Shown: in pieces, positions 25,433 to 33,546 of the stretch
How positions within the stretch are numbered: the first letter of the stretch is position 1
Layout: each line of letters starts with the position of its first letter
Assembly (NCBI RefSeq): GCF_017948305.1
Contig: NZ_CP072842.1
Coordinates: 2,114,501-2,178,500 of the forward strand
Source: Faecalibacter bovis
GTDB taxonomy: Bacteria > Bacteroidota > Bacteroidia > Flavobacteriales > Weeksellaceae
Direction of reading: 5' to 3'
DNA: 64,000 bases
The notes under the pieces: generated by a model
What the model was told of the DNA's origin: nothing
Seen by the model: the letters and a program-made list of their open reading frames with translations, nothing else
The model's database searches: none
Made by a program: the position numbers and the translations under genes

Positions 25433-25506
25433 GGTCCAGTAGCTCAGCTGGATAGAGCAACTGCCTTCTAAGCAGTAGGTCTCAGGTTCGAATCCTGACT
25501 GGATCA
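25433..25506 (+). tRNA. tRNA-Arg(UCU), copy 1
   Basis: Acceptor GGTCCAG/CTGGATC (one G-T pair) with discriminator A, anticodon loop CTTCTAA giving UCU (AGA/AGG codons), T-arm GTTCGAATC. CCA is not encoded. Confidence 0.96.
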
Positions 25507-25546
25507 CAAATCTAAAGTAGATAATAAGATAATTCGAAAGAGTTTA

Positions 25547-25630
25547 GGAGAGGTGCCAGAGCGGTAATGGAGCAGATTGCTAATCTGTCATCGGGAAACC
25601 GATGCCAGGGTTCGAGTCCCTGTCTCTCCG
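25547..25630 (+). tRNA. tRNA-Ser(GCU), copy 2
   Basis: Identical in sequence to the copy at 25205, shifted by 342 nt. Confidence 0.96.
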
Positions 25631-25656
25631 CTTTTTTTGAATTTTGAATTACACCT

Positions 25657-25731
25657 CGGGGTGTAGCGTAGCCCGGTCATCGCGCCTGCTTTGGGAGCAG
25701 GAGGTCGCAGGTTCGAATCCTGCCACCCCGA
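25657..25731 (+). tRNA. tRNA-Pro(UGG), copy 2
   Basis: Identical to the copy at 25331. The spacer before it differs in length and sequence from the copy-1 spacer. Confidence 0.96.
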
Positions 25732-25762
25732 CAAAATTTCTAGTAATAGAAAATTTTGGATC

Positions 25763-25836
25763 GGTCCAGTAGCTCAGCTGGATAGAGCAACTGCCTTCTA
25801 AGCAGTAGGTCTCAGGTTCGAATCCTGACTGGATCA
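25763..25836 (+). tRNA. tRNA-Arg(UCU), copy 2
   Basis: Identical to the copy at 25433. It is the last gene of the array and is followed by a terminator. Confidence 0.96.
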
Positions 25837-25852
25837 CTGATCTTTAATTAAT

Positions 25853-25879
25853 CCACACTTGCAAAAGTGTGGGTTTTTT
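25853..25879 (+). terminator. Terminator of the tRNA array
   Basis: Eight-bp stem (25853-25860 with 25865-25872), GCAA loop, G then T6. Confidence 0.9.
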
Positions 25880-25921
25880 GTTTTATATTGGATATATTCT
25901 TGAAATATCTTGAAAGTAAAA

Positions 25922-26200
25922 CTATTTTATATTGAAAAAAATCAACCCTTTTTCAGATAATTGTCTCCCTTCTTTACTTACATCATAATTACCATCAATT
26001 TTTACAAAATTAGCCATTGAAACTATATCTTCTTTAGTAAATAAAAAACTTGGATAAATTCCAGTTGGAATTTTATCAGAATGATTTTTTAATAAATTGT
26101 ATGTTTTTATATGCTCGACAGGGTTAGATTCCCATAATTGTATTTGTTTGATACCTTTTTCATTGATTAAGACTTTAGCTTCATTTTTTTTAAAATTCAT
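25922..26200 (-). CDS. Small protein of unknown function, related to the next gene
   Basis: A 92-residue soluble protein of no family I recognise. It shares an ordered set of short matches with the 78-residue protein encoded at 26389: an N-terminal (K/E)A(E/K)V, G-x-K, a central Y-x-L-x-K, GIY/GLY followed by F, and the C-terminal QLSEKG. The two are probably diverged paralogs. Located just downstream of the tRNA array on the opposite strand. No partner genes are visible. Confidence 0.6.
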   Translation of the reverse strand: MNFKKNEAKVLINEKGIKQIQLWESNPVEHIKTYNLLKNHSDKIPTGIYPSFLFTKEDIVSMANFVKIDGNYDVSKEGRQLSEKGLIFFNIK

Positions 26201-26361
26201 ATTTTATTTTTAAGTAATTATTAATGATTAATAGATGTATAAAATAAGGCTTTATAAATAAAGTTATTTATATTATTAAAGTTAATGTTTTAAATTTAAA
26301 ACTATAGTGCTTAGCTATATGAATCAAAATATGAGTTTTATATAAAGGAAAGATTAAAAAT

Positions 26362-26387
26362 AAAAAAAACACCCTTATTAGGATGTT
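26362..26387 (-). terminator. Terminator of the 78-aa protein gene
   Basis: Seven-bp stem with one G-T pair (26368-26374 with 26381-26387), 6-nt loop and T-run on the minus strand. Confidence 0.75.
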
Positions 26388-26388
26388 T

Positions 26389-26625
26389 CTATTGTAATGC
26401 TGTTCGGCCTTTTTCGCTTAATTGTTTGTAATTAATAATTGGTTTGTCTAATTCAATTTCAACACTTGGCGTTACAAAAAAATCTAACTCATATAATCCA
26501 TCTTCTACAAACCAATCTTCTTTTATTAAATCATAAATTTTATAAAAAGTAGGCTTACGCTCTAATTTTACTTTTTTATTACCATTTGCATCTGTAAAGA
26601 CTTCCGCTTTTCTTGTATTTGCCAT
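26389..26625 (-). CDS. Small protein of unknown function, paralog of the preceding one
   Basis: A 78-residue soluble protein starting MANTRKAEVF and ending NYKQLSEKGRTALQ. It resembles the 92-residue protein at 25922 in length, pattern and C-terminus. It has its own TATTTTTG promoter box 17 nt upstream and its own terminator, so it is an independent transcription unit. Function unknown. Confidence 0.62.
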   Translation of the reverse strand: MANTRKAEVFTDANGNKKVKLERKPTFYKIYDLIKEDWFVEDGLYELDFFVTPSVEIELDKPIINYKQLSEKGRTALQ

Positions 26626-26641
26626 TGTAAATGAATTTCTG

Positions 26642-26649
26642 CAAAAATA
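26642..26649 (-). promoter_or_regulatory. -7 promoter element of the 78-aa protein gene
   Basis: TATTTTTG (TAnnTTTG) on the minus strand, 16 nt before the ATG at 26625. Confidence 0.42.
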
Positions 26650-26710
26650 AGTGATAATATTTAAAGATAGAATTCCTACATTCGTTTAAAATTTAACAAT
26701 ATTAACCACA

Positions 26711-27106
26711 ATGAAATTTTTTAGTTTTATTATCATTTTATTTACATTAATCACAAGTTGTTCTACATCAAAATTGCCTATACAAACAGCATCTACAGCT
26801 GACACTAAAGTTTTATTAGCAGGGAAGTGGAAGGAAACTAACATGAATGTGAAAGTTTATTTTGAAGAAGAATTAAATAAAGTTGTATTATCTAATGGTT
26901 GTCAGGTTGTATCAGCAAATTATAATCGCTTTGAGCCTGCTATTTTATTTTCAAATATCACATCAACACAAAAAACTTGTGAAGTTCAAGGGATGGATTT
27001 AGACCAAATTTTGAAAGAAACCATACTTATTAAAAATAGAACGAATAAACAAATTGTATTTTTGAATGAAAATCAAGAAGAATTATTGATTTTGAATAAA
27101 AATTAG
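26711..27106 (+). CDS. META/HslJ-like lipoprotein
   Basis: A 131-residue lipoprotein (lipobox LITSC, Cys near residue 17). The mature part has the outline of a META (DUF306, HslJ-like) domain: AGKWKET at the start, then SNGCQVVSANY, ILFSNITSTQKTCEV with the paired cysteines typical of the family, and a final QIVFL/ELLIL strand pair. It is shorter than most META proteins and the assignment is tentative. HslJ-like proteins are linked to heat and novobiocin tolerance in E. coli. Confidence 0.6.
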   Translation: MKFFSFIIILFTLITSCSTSKLPIQTASTADTKVLLAGKWKETNMNVKVYFEEELNKVVLSNGCQVVSANYNRFEPAILFSNITSTQKTCEVQGMDLDQILKETILIKNRTNKQIVFLNENQEELLILNKN

Positions 27107-27129
27107 CAAATCCTTCTATTAATCATTCC

Positions 27130-27158
27130 TTGTAAAGATTTTATTTTAATTAACTTTG
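27130..27158 (+). promoter_or_regulatory. Promoter of the plsC-desaturase operon
   Basis: TTG at 27130-27132, 18-nt spacer, TAACTTTG at 27151-27158. The predicted start of transcription is only ~10 nt before the TTG start codon. Confidence 0.6.
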
Positions 27159-27172
27159 GAAAAAATTTAACA

Positions 27173-27907
27173 TTGAAAAAATTACTTGCTATTCCATTTA
27201 CAATTATTTTTTATCTTTTGTATGGTTTAACGCTAGTTATTATGCATGTAGTGCAATGGTTGGCGTATAATTTAGGTGGTTATCAAGCACATCATCAGTC
27301 TGTTAAAGTATTGAATGGGTTATTGGTAGCTTCTACAAAAGTTTTATTTACAACTTATAAATATTCAGGAAAAGAAAAAATTCCTAAAGGTGTTCCGGTT
27401 ATATTTGTAGCTAATCATCAAAGTATGTATGATGTATCTCCTTTAGAGTATGATTTATCTGAATTCAATCCAAAATTTATTTCTAAAATTGAATTAGGAA
27501 AAGGAATCCCAAGCGTTTCTTATAATTTACAAAAAGGAGGTTCAGCTTTAATTGATCGTAAAAATGGTAAACAAGCCATTGATGCAATTAAAAAATTAGC
27601 GATTTACATCCAAGAAAATAATTACTCAGCAATCATCTTCCCAGAGGGAACAAGGAGTAAAGATGGTACCCCGAGAGGGTTTAAAGAAAGTGGTTTAAAG
27701 GTGCTAACAAAGTATGCGAAAAGTGCTTATGTTGTACCGATAACTATAAATAATACTTGGCAAATTACTAAATGGGGAAAATTTCCTTTAAATTTAGGTT
27801 CGAAAGTTACAATTGAATATCACGATCCAATTAAAGTAAGTGATTACAAATTTGATGAACTTTTCGAAAAAACAGAACAAGTAGTAAAATCTAAAATAAT
27901 TTATTAA
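27173..27907 (+). CDS. plsC: 1-acyl-sn-glycerol-3-phosphate acyltransferase
   Basis: Membrane acyltransferase (244 aa) that makes phosphatidic acid from lysophosphatidic acid. It has an N-terminal hydrophobic segment (~3-30), the catalytic NHQSMYD (H-x4-D, near residue 82), and the substrate-binding motifs IFPEGTRSKDG (~160) and YVVPITI. The start is TTG at 27173, just below the promoter; no ATG precedes it. It lies 9 nt upstream of an acyl-ACP desaturase gene, which suggests an operon that makes and uses unsaturated acyl chains. Confidence 0.9.
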   Translation: MKKLLAIPFTIIFYLLYGLTLVIMHVVQWLAYNLGGYQAHHQSVKVLNGLLVASTKVLFTTYKYSGKEKIPKGVPVIFVANHQSMYDVSPLEYDLSEFNPKFISKIELGKGIPSVSYNLQKGGSALIDRKNGKQAIDAIKKLAIYIQENNYSAIIFPEGTRSKDGTPRGFKESGLKVLTKYAKSAYVVPITINNTWQITKWGKFPLNLGSKVTIEYHDPIKVSDYKFDELFEKTEQVVKSKIIY

Positions 27908-27916
27908 GAAAATATT

Positions 27917-28918
27917 ATGTCAATACACAACGTTAGATTGGAAGTAATGCAGCTTCTTGAAAAGGATGTTGATTCTTTCATGGAGAAATTTTTAGTTCCA
28001 GTTGAAAAAATTTGGCAACCAACAGACTTTTTACCAAATTCTCAGTCAGATACATTTTATGACGAGATTAAAGAATTACAAGAAATATCAAAAGAATTAC
28101 CAGACGATTTTTGGGTTACTTTAATTGGTGACACAATTACAGAAGAAGCTTTACCAACTTACGAATCTTGGTTATTACAAATGCAAGGTATTGTAGATGA
28201 AGAAGGGAAGTATTTAGAAAATGGATGGGCAAAATGGATCAGACATTGGACAGGTGAAGAAAATCGCCATGGTGATGTGTTAAATAAATTTTTATACTTA
28301 TCAGGTCGTATTAATATGCGTGAAGTAGAAATTTCTACACAACATTTAATTAACGATGGTTTTGATATTGGTACATCTCACGATCCTTACAGAAACTTCG
28401 TTTATACGAGTTTCCAAGAGTTAGCAACTTATATTTCTCACAATAATGTATCAAGAATTGCTAAAGATTACGGTGCAAAAAAATTATCTCGTATGTGTAA
28501 AATTATCGCAGGAGATGAAATGCGTCACCATTTAGCTTATTCAGAATTTGTTAGACGTATTTTTGAAGTTGATCCATCAGAAATGATGAAAGCGGTACAA
28601 TACATGTTTAAACTTAAAATTGTGATGCCAGCTCACTTTTTACGTGAATCAGGTCAAGAAAAAGGAAATTTATTTGAACCATTTTCAGATGCTGCTCAAC
28701 GTATTGGTGTTTATACAGCACAAGATTATGTGGACATCATGAGAAAATTAATTTCAATTTGGGAACTAGATAAAGTTACAGGTTTAAATGATGAAGCTGA
28801 AAAAGCACGTGATTACATCATGAAATTCCCAGACCGTATGGAAAGAATTTCACAACGAATTGTAATTCCAGAAGATGCTCCAGAATTTAAATGGTTAATT
28901 CCAGCCACTGGTAAATAA
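27917..28918 (+). CDS. Acyl-ACP desaturase (ferritin-like di-iron type)
   Basis: Soluble stearoyl-ACP-type desaturase of 333 aa (FA_desaturase_2). It introduces a cis double bond into acyl-ACP using a di-iron centre. The ligand motifs are present: the first EENRHG in WTGEENRHGD (residues ~115) and the second DEMRHH near residue 198, plus an additional Glu before the helix. The position of the double bond cannot be told by eye. It is co-directional with plsC (9-nt gap) and followed by a terminator. Confidence 0.9.
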   Translation: MSIHNVRLEVMQLLEKDVDSFMEKFLVPVEKIWQPTDFLPNSQSDTFYDEIKELQEISKELPDDFWVTLIGDTITEEALPTYESWLLQMQGIVDEEGKYLENGWAKWIRHWTGEENRHGDVLNKFLYLSGRINMREVEISTQHLINDGFDIGTSHDPYRNFVYTSFQELATYISHNNVSRIAKDYGAKKLSRMCKIIAGDEMRHHLAYSEFVRRIFEVDPSEMMKAVQYMFKLKIVMPAHFLRESGQEKGNLFEPFSDAAQRIGVYTAQDYVDIMRKLISIWELDKVTGLNDEAEKARDYIMKFPDRMERISQRIVIPEDAPEFKWLIPATGK

Positions 28919-28931
28919 TAATTAATATCAT

Positions 28932-28968
28932 AAAAAAAGGTATTTCGTCAATCGAAATGCCTTTTTTT
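28932..28968 (+). terminator. Terminator of the plsC-desaturase operon
   Basis: Nine-bp stem with one T-G pair (28939-28947 with 28953-28961), 5-nt loop, T7. Confidence 0.87.
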
Positions 28969-29026
28969 AATTTCTAATTTTAAAGAATTTAAACAAACAA
29001 AACATAACAAACAAAACATTTTCCCA

Positions 29027-30364
29027 ATGGATGATTTTATCGCAGCAAGAAGTCAGATGGCATTATCACTAGCATTTCACATCGTATTTTCCTGTATCGG
29101 AATGGTAATGCCTTTTATGATGGCAATAGCTCATTATAAATATTTAAAAACTGAAAAGGAAATTTATAAAGGACTTACAAAAGCATGGAGCAAAGGCGTT
29201 GCTATTTTATTTGCTACCGGAGCAGTTTCTGGGACGATGCTTTCGTTCGAATTAGGATTACTTTTTCCTAAATTTATGGAACATGCAGGTCCAATTTTCG
29301 GAATGCCTTTTTCATTAGAAGGAACCGCGTTCTTTATAGAAGCCATTGCCTTAGGATTTTTTCTTTACGGTTGGAACCGATTCAATAAATGGTTTCATTG
29401 GATATGTGGTGTAATTGTTGGGATTAGTGGACTTTCATCAGGAATATTAGTTGTTGCTGCAAATGCTTGGATGAATTCGCCAAGGGGATTTGAATATGTT
29501 AATGGAGATTATTTAAATATTGATCCTATACAAGCGATGTTTAATGACGCTTGGTTTTCACAGGCTTTGCATATGACAGTAGCTGCATTTTGTGCAACTG
29601 GTTTTGCTGTTGCGGGGTTACATGCATATTTGATTCTGAAGTGTAAAAACGTTATTTTTCATCAAAAGGCTTTTAATATTAGTGCAATGATTGCAGTTAT
29701 TGCGGCAATGTTAGCGCCATTAAGTGGTGATATTTCTGCGAAAGATGTTGCAGATAGACAACCGATAAAACTTGCGGCCATGGAAGCACATTTTCATACG
29801 GAAAAAAGTGCACCTTTTGTTTTAGGAGGAGTTGTTGATGAAGAAAATGAACAGATAAATTACGCAATTAAACTTCCTGGCGTATTAAGTTTCTTGGTAC
29901 ATTCTGATTTTGAAACTCCGGTTAAAGGTTTAAATGAATTTCCGAAAGATGAATGGCCTCCTGTGGCAATTACGCATTATGCTTTTCAGATAATGATTAC
30001 ATTCGGCATGCTGATGATGTTAATTGCAATGATTTATTTATTTTCAAAATTTTTCAAGAAAAAATGGTTAAATACCAGATGGATGTATAAAATTTTTATG
30101 ATTGCGACTCCATTTGGATACATTGCTTTAGAAGCGGGATGGACTGTAACTGAAGTTGGACGTCAACCGTGGATAATTTACGGAATAATGCGAACTGTAG
30201 ATGCAGTTACGCCAATGCCTGGAATACAGTATTCATTTTACATATTTACTGCAGTATTTGTTTCGTTATCAATAATTTTAGCGTTTTTGATGAACAGACA
30301 AATCCAAATGGTTGCAAAATTATACGATCCGAATGATCCTAATTATAATCCTGAAAAACATTAA
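29027..30364 (+). CDS. cydA: Cytochrome bd oxidase subunit I
   Basis: Quinol oxidase subunit carrying hemes b558, b595 and d (445 aa, nine-helix type). His18 in FHIVFSC is the heme ligand near the N-terminus. ALHMTVAAF holds the second heme His near residue 185, and GRQPW and the ETGW-like EAGWTVTEVG signature are intact. The Q-loop after LPGVLSFL is short. It forms an operon with cydB, 2 nt downstream. It gives high-affinity oxygen respiration at low oxygen. Confidence 0.94.
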   Translation: MDDFIAARSQMALSLAFHIVFSCIGMVMPFMMAIAHYKYLKTEKEIYKGLTKAWSKGVAILFATGAVSGTMLSFELGLLFPKFMEHAGPIFGMPFSLEGTAFFIEAIALGFFLYGWNRFNKWFHWICGVIVGISGLSSGILVVAANAWMNSPRGFEYVNGDYLNIDPIQAMFNDAWFSQALHMTVAAFCATGFAVAGLHAYLILKCKNVIFHQKAFNISAMIAVIAAMLAPLSGDISAKDVADRQPIKLAAMEAHFHTEKSAPFVLGGVVDEENEQINYAIKLPGVLSFLVHSDFETPVKGLNEFPKDEWPPVAITHYAFQIMITFGMLMMLIAMIYLFSKFFKKKWLNTRWMYKIFMIATPFGYIALEAGWTVTEVGRQPWIIYGIMRTVDAVTPMPGIQYSFYIFTAVFVSLSIILAFLMNRQIQMVAKLYDPNDPNYNPEKH

Positions 30365-30366
30365 GC

Positions 30367-31377
30367 ATGATTTATGTTGTTATCGCATTTTTATGGACTG
30401 CATTAGGAATGTATGTCATATTTGGAGGAGCAGATTTTGGAGCAGGTATTGTTGAATTATTTTCGACCAAAGATTTTAAAGAGAAAACACAGCGAATTAT
30501 GTATAATTCTATTGGTCCAATTTGGGAAGCAAATCACATGTGGTTAATTATTTCTATTGTGATATTATTTGTTGGATTTCCTAAGATTTATGCAGATTTA
30601 TCTAATTTCTTACATATTCCATTAGTTATAATGTTACTTGGTATTATAGCGCGAGGAACTTCGTTTACTTTTCGTAATTATGATGTGATAAAAGATGAAT
30701 GGCACAAATTATACGCTGTTATTTTTACGATTTCTAGTTTAATTACACCATTATTTTTAGGCATTATTGCAGCTTCTACGGTTTCAGGATCTATTGATCA
30801 TAAGGCTACAGATTTCCTTTCGGCTTACGTATATTCTTGGTTGACTTGGTTTAATATTTCGGTCGGAATCTTTACGGTTTCTATTTGTGGATTTTTAGCT
30901 TCCATATTTTCTATTCATTCTATTGATGATCTTGCCGACAAACAAGCTTTGAGAAATATAGCGAAAAGATATTCTATTGCAATTTTTCTTACTGGTGGAT
31001 TAGTTTTTTTAGTTTCTTTTTGGAAAGAAATTCCATTAACGCAATGGATATATTATGATTGGAGAGGGTATTTAGCCGTAGGATTAGCTACACTATCTAT
31101 TATTGCATTAAATTTTTCATTAAAACAACATCAAGACATTTTAAGTCGTGTCATTGCAGGTTGCATTGTTTTGATGATTTTGTTTGCTGTATCCTATTCT
31201 CATTTTCCAAATTTGATAACATTCAAAGACGGAACATCATATTCTTTATTAGAATCAAATTACTCTGTAAAAACAATACAAGTATTGGGTTGGGCATTAT
31301 TATTAGGTAGTATCATTATTTTGCCATTCTTATTTTATTTAATTTATTCTTTTAACAAAAAAGTTCAAGTTAAATAA
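30367..31377 (+). CDS. cydB: Cytochrome bd oxidase subunit II
   Basis: A 336-residue membrane protein with about eight helices, the structural partner of CydA. Family motifs: GGADFGAGIVEL near residue 20, GPIWEANHMWLI near 50 and RGTSFTFR near 100. It starts 2 nt after the cydA stop. A 46-residue lipoprotein gene follows in the same direction; no CydX-type peptide (one hydrophobic helix) is evident. Confidence 0.94.
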   Translation: MIYVVIAFLWTALGMYVIFGGADFGAGIVELFSTKDFKEKTQRIMYNSIGPIWEANHMWLIISIVILFVGFPKIYADLSNFLHIPLVIMLLGIIARGTSFTFRNYDVIKDEWHKLYAVIFTISSLITPLFLGIIAASTVSGSIDHKATDFLSAYVYSWLTWFNISVGIFTVSICGFLASIFSIHSIDDLADKQALRNIAKRYSIAIFLTGGLVFLVSFWKEIPLTQWIYYDWRGYLAVGLATLSIIALNFSLKQHQDILSRVIAGCIVLMILFAVSYSHFPNLITFKDGTSYSLLESNYSVKTIQVLGWALLLGSIIILPFLFYLIYSFNKKVQVK

Positions 31378-31424
31378 GTTTATTGGTATATAATTTGATT
31401 TATGATTTAATATAAATTATTAAA

Positions 31425-31565
31425 ATGAAAAAATTGTTTGTCTGCCTCGTATTTTTTTTACTTATTAGTTGTAAATACAAGGAAGCTAAAGCAAGTTATT
31501 CCATAATAGAAGTTGATACAATAGCAATTGATCATAAAGTTTTAGATCATAATAAAGTAGATTAA
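31425..31565 (+). CDS. Tiny lipoprotein downstream of cydAB
   Basis: Forty-six codons, starting ATG at 31425: a charged MKK start, a hydrophobic core and the lipobox LISC (Cys16), then about 30 mostly polar residues ending HNKVD. Starts 47 nt after the cydB stop; the cyd terminator lies downstream of it, so it is probably co-transcribed with cydAB. No homologous family is recognised. It is too short for a firm call. Confidence 0.55.
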   Translation: MKKLFVCLVFFLLISCKYKEAKASYSIIEVDTIAIDHKVLDHNKVD

Positions 31566-31623
31566 TTTTAGTTAGTATTTACAATGTTAGATTTAAAAAA
31601 TCTTTGAGTAAATAAAAGTAAAG

Positions 31624-31654
31624 TCCAAAATTTTAAAAATTTTGGATTTTTTTT
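31624..31654 (+). terminator. Terminator of the cydAB transcription unit
   Basis: Nine-bp stem (31624-31632 with 31638-31646), 5-nt loop and T8. Confidence 0.85.
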
Positions 31655-31656
31655 AA

Positions 31657-31694
31657 TAAAAAAAGAAGCTATTTCTCGAAAAGAAATAGCTTCT
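31657..31694 (-). terminator. Terminator of lysS
   Basis: Thirteen-bp perfect stem (31664-31676 with 31682-31694), 5-nt loop, T-run on the minus strand. It lies directly next to the oppositely oriented cyd terminator. Confidence 0.92.
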
Positions 31695-31732
31695 AAAGTA
31701 TCATCTAAATAGATGAAAGGGTTGTATTTTAA

Positions 31733-33433
31733 TTACTCTCCTAAGTATTCAACAGTTTTAGAATCACCGTTTACATTTACTTTAGTTAAGTTATATTTTC
31801 CTAAGTTTTTCATTGATTTATCCCATTTCTTACCACTTAAACCTGATTGGTTTTTTAAGTCAGCTAATTCAATATTATTATTAGCTTTTAATAAATCAAT
31901 AATTGCATTTTCTTCTTCTGTTAATTCGTAAGAAGGAGCAGCCTTTTCTGGACGCATTTGTGGGAAGAATAAAACTTCTTGAATTGAAGGATTATTTGTT
32001 AAATACATGATTAAACGATCCATTCCAATACCTAAACCACCTGTTGGAGGCATTCCGTATTCTAATGCACGTAAGAAATCTTGATCGATGAACATTGCTT
32101 CATCATCACCTTTTTCAGATAATTTTAATTGTTCTTCAAAACGCTCACGTTGGTCAATTGGATCATTTAACTCAGAATAAGAGTTTGCAATTTCCTTTCC
32201 ACAAACCATTAACTCGAAACGCTCAGTTAAATTTGGATTATCACGATGTTCTTTAGTTAAAGGAGACATTTCTTTTGGATAATCAGTAATGAAAGTTGGT
32301 TGGATGTAATTTCCTTCACATTTTTCACCAAAAATTTCGTCAATTAACTTTCCTTTACCCATAGTTTCATCCACTTCGATACCCATTCCTTTAGCAGCTT
32401 CGTATAATTCTGCTTCAGATTTACCTTCGATATCAAAACCAGTGAAATCAATGATCGATTGACGCATTGTTACACGTTTGTAAGGTGCTTTAAAGTTAAT
32501 TTTATGTTCACCAAACTGAGCTTCAGAAGTTCCGTTTACAGCAATTGCACAGTGCTCTAATAATTGCTCTGTGAAATCCATCATCCAGTTGTAGTCTTTG
32601 TAAGCTACATAAATTTCCATCGCTGTAAATTCAGGATTATGCGTACGGTCCATTCCTTCGTTACGGAAGTTTTTAGAGAATTCATAAACCCCTTCAAAAC
32701 CACCAACGATTAATCTTTTTAAGTATAATTCGTTCGCGATACGTAAATATAATGGAATATCTAAAGCATTATGATGCGTGATGAATGGGCGTGCAGACGC
32801 TCCACCAGGAATTGACTGTAATACAGGTGTCTCAACTTCCATGTAACCACGGTCGTTGAAGAAGTTACGCATTGCAGTAAATAACTTAGTTCTTTTGATG
32901 AAAATTTCTTTCACTTGAGGATTAACAACTAAATCCACATAACGCATACGGTAACGTAACTCTGGATCAACAAAAGCATCATAAACTTTACCTTCGTCGT
33001 CAGTTTTAACGATAGGTAAAGGACGTAACGTTTTAGCTAAAACAGTTAATTTTGTAACGTGTACAGAAATTTCACCAACTTTAGTTTTGAATAAATAACC
33101 TTCAATACCGATGAAATCACCAATATCTAATAATTTTTTGAAAACAGTGTTGTATTCTACAGCTTCCTCAGTTGAAGAGATATCTTCACGAGCAACGTAG
33201 ATTTGGATTCTTCCTTCCGTGTCTTGTAATTCAGCAAAAGATGCTTTACCCATTACACGAACGCTCATCATACGACCTGCAAGCTTTACAATCTTACCTT
33301 CTTCGTATTTTTCCTTTATTTCTTTCGAATTAGAAGTTACTACAAATTCTTCAGCAGGATAAGGCTCGATACCTAAATCTCTTAATTGCTGTAATTTTTC
33401 TCTACGAATAATTTCTTGTTCAGACAATTGCAT
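31733..33433 (-). CDS. lysS: Lysyl-tRNA synthetase (class II)
   Basis: Class IIb aminoacyl-tRNA synthetase charging tRNA-Lys. It has an N-terminal OB-fold anticodon-binding domain (residues ~50-150), motif 1 with [10 protein letters not shown], motif 2 with [15 protein letters not shown], and motif 3 GLGIGMDRL. At 566 aa it is about 65 residues longer than E. coli LysS. The additional C-terminal part after MRPEK holds a charged winged-helix-like segment ([17 protein letters not shown]...). This tail occurs in Bacteroidota LysS to my knowledge. It has its own promoter box and terminator. Confidence 0.94.
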   Translation of the reverse strand: MQLSEQEIIRREKLQQLRDLGIEPYPAEEFVVTSNSKEIKEKYEEGKIVKLAGRMMSVRVMGKASFAELQDTEGRIQIYVAREDISSTEEAVEYNTVFKKLLDIGDFIGIEGYLFKTKVGEISVHVTKLTVLAKTLRPLPIVKTDDEGKVYDAFVDPELRYRMRYVDLVVNPQVKEIFIKRTKLFTAMRNFFNDRGYMEVETPVLQSIPGGASARPFITHHNALDIPLYLRIANELYLKRLIVGGFEGVYEFSKNFRNEGMDRTHNPEFTAMEIYVAYKDYNWMMDFTEQLLEHCAIAVNGTSEAQFGEHKINFKAPYKRVTMRQSIIDFTGFDIEGKSEAELYEAAKGMGIEVDETMGKGKLIDEIFGEKCEGNYIQPTFITDYPKEMSPLTKEHRDNPNLTERFELMVCGKEIANSYSELNDPIDQRERFEEQLKLSEKGDDEAMFIDQDFLRALEYGMPPTGGLGIGMDRLIMYLTNNPSIQEVLFFPQMRPEKAAPSYELTEEENAIIDLLKANNNIELADLKNQSGLSGKKWDKSMKNLGKYNLTKVNVNGDSKTVEYLGE

Positions 33434-33462
33434 GATTGTTATGATTTTTTTTAAATAGACTG

Positions 33463-33470
33463 CAAAATTA
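33463..33470 (-). promoter_or_regulatory. -7 promoter element of lysS
   Basis: TAATTTTG on the minus strand, 29 nt upstream of the lysS ATG. Confidence 0.45.
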
Positions 33471-33546
33471 AGAAATTTAATTCGGATTTCCGAAGTAAAT
33501 TATCGCTAATAAATATGATTAAATAAGGGTTTTGAATGATATTGGA

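Larger units (their letters stand above)
25205..25836 (+). repeat. Tandem duplication of a Ser-Pro-Arg tRNA unit
   Basis: Two consecutive Ser-Pro-Arg triplets with identical tRNA bodies but diverged spacers (42 versus 26 nt between Ser and Pro; 27 versus 31 nt, still similar, between Pro and Arg). One promoter precedes and one terminator follows the six genes. Confidence 0.9.

Noticed and set aside
25649-25837. Minus-strand ORF with the GFEPATS motif
   Set aside because: It is the antisense of the second Pro and Arg tRNA genes; this peptide is a well-known false gene produced by tRNA complements.
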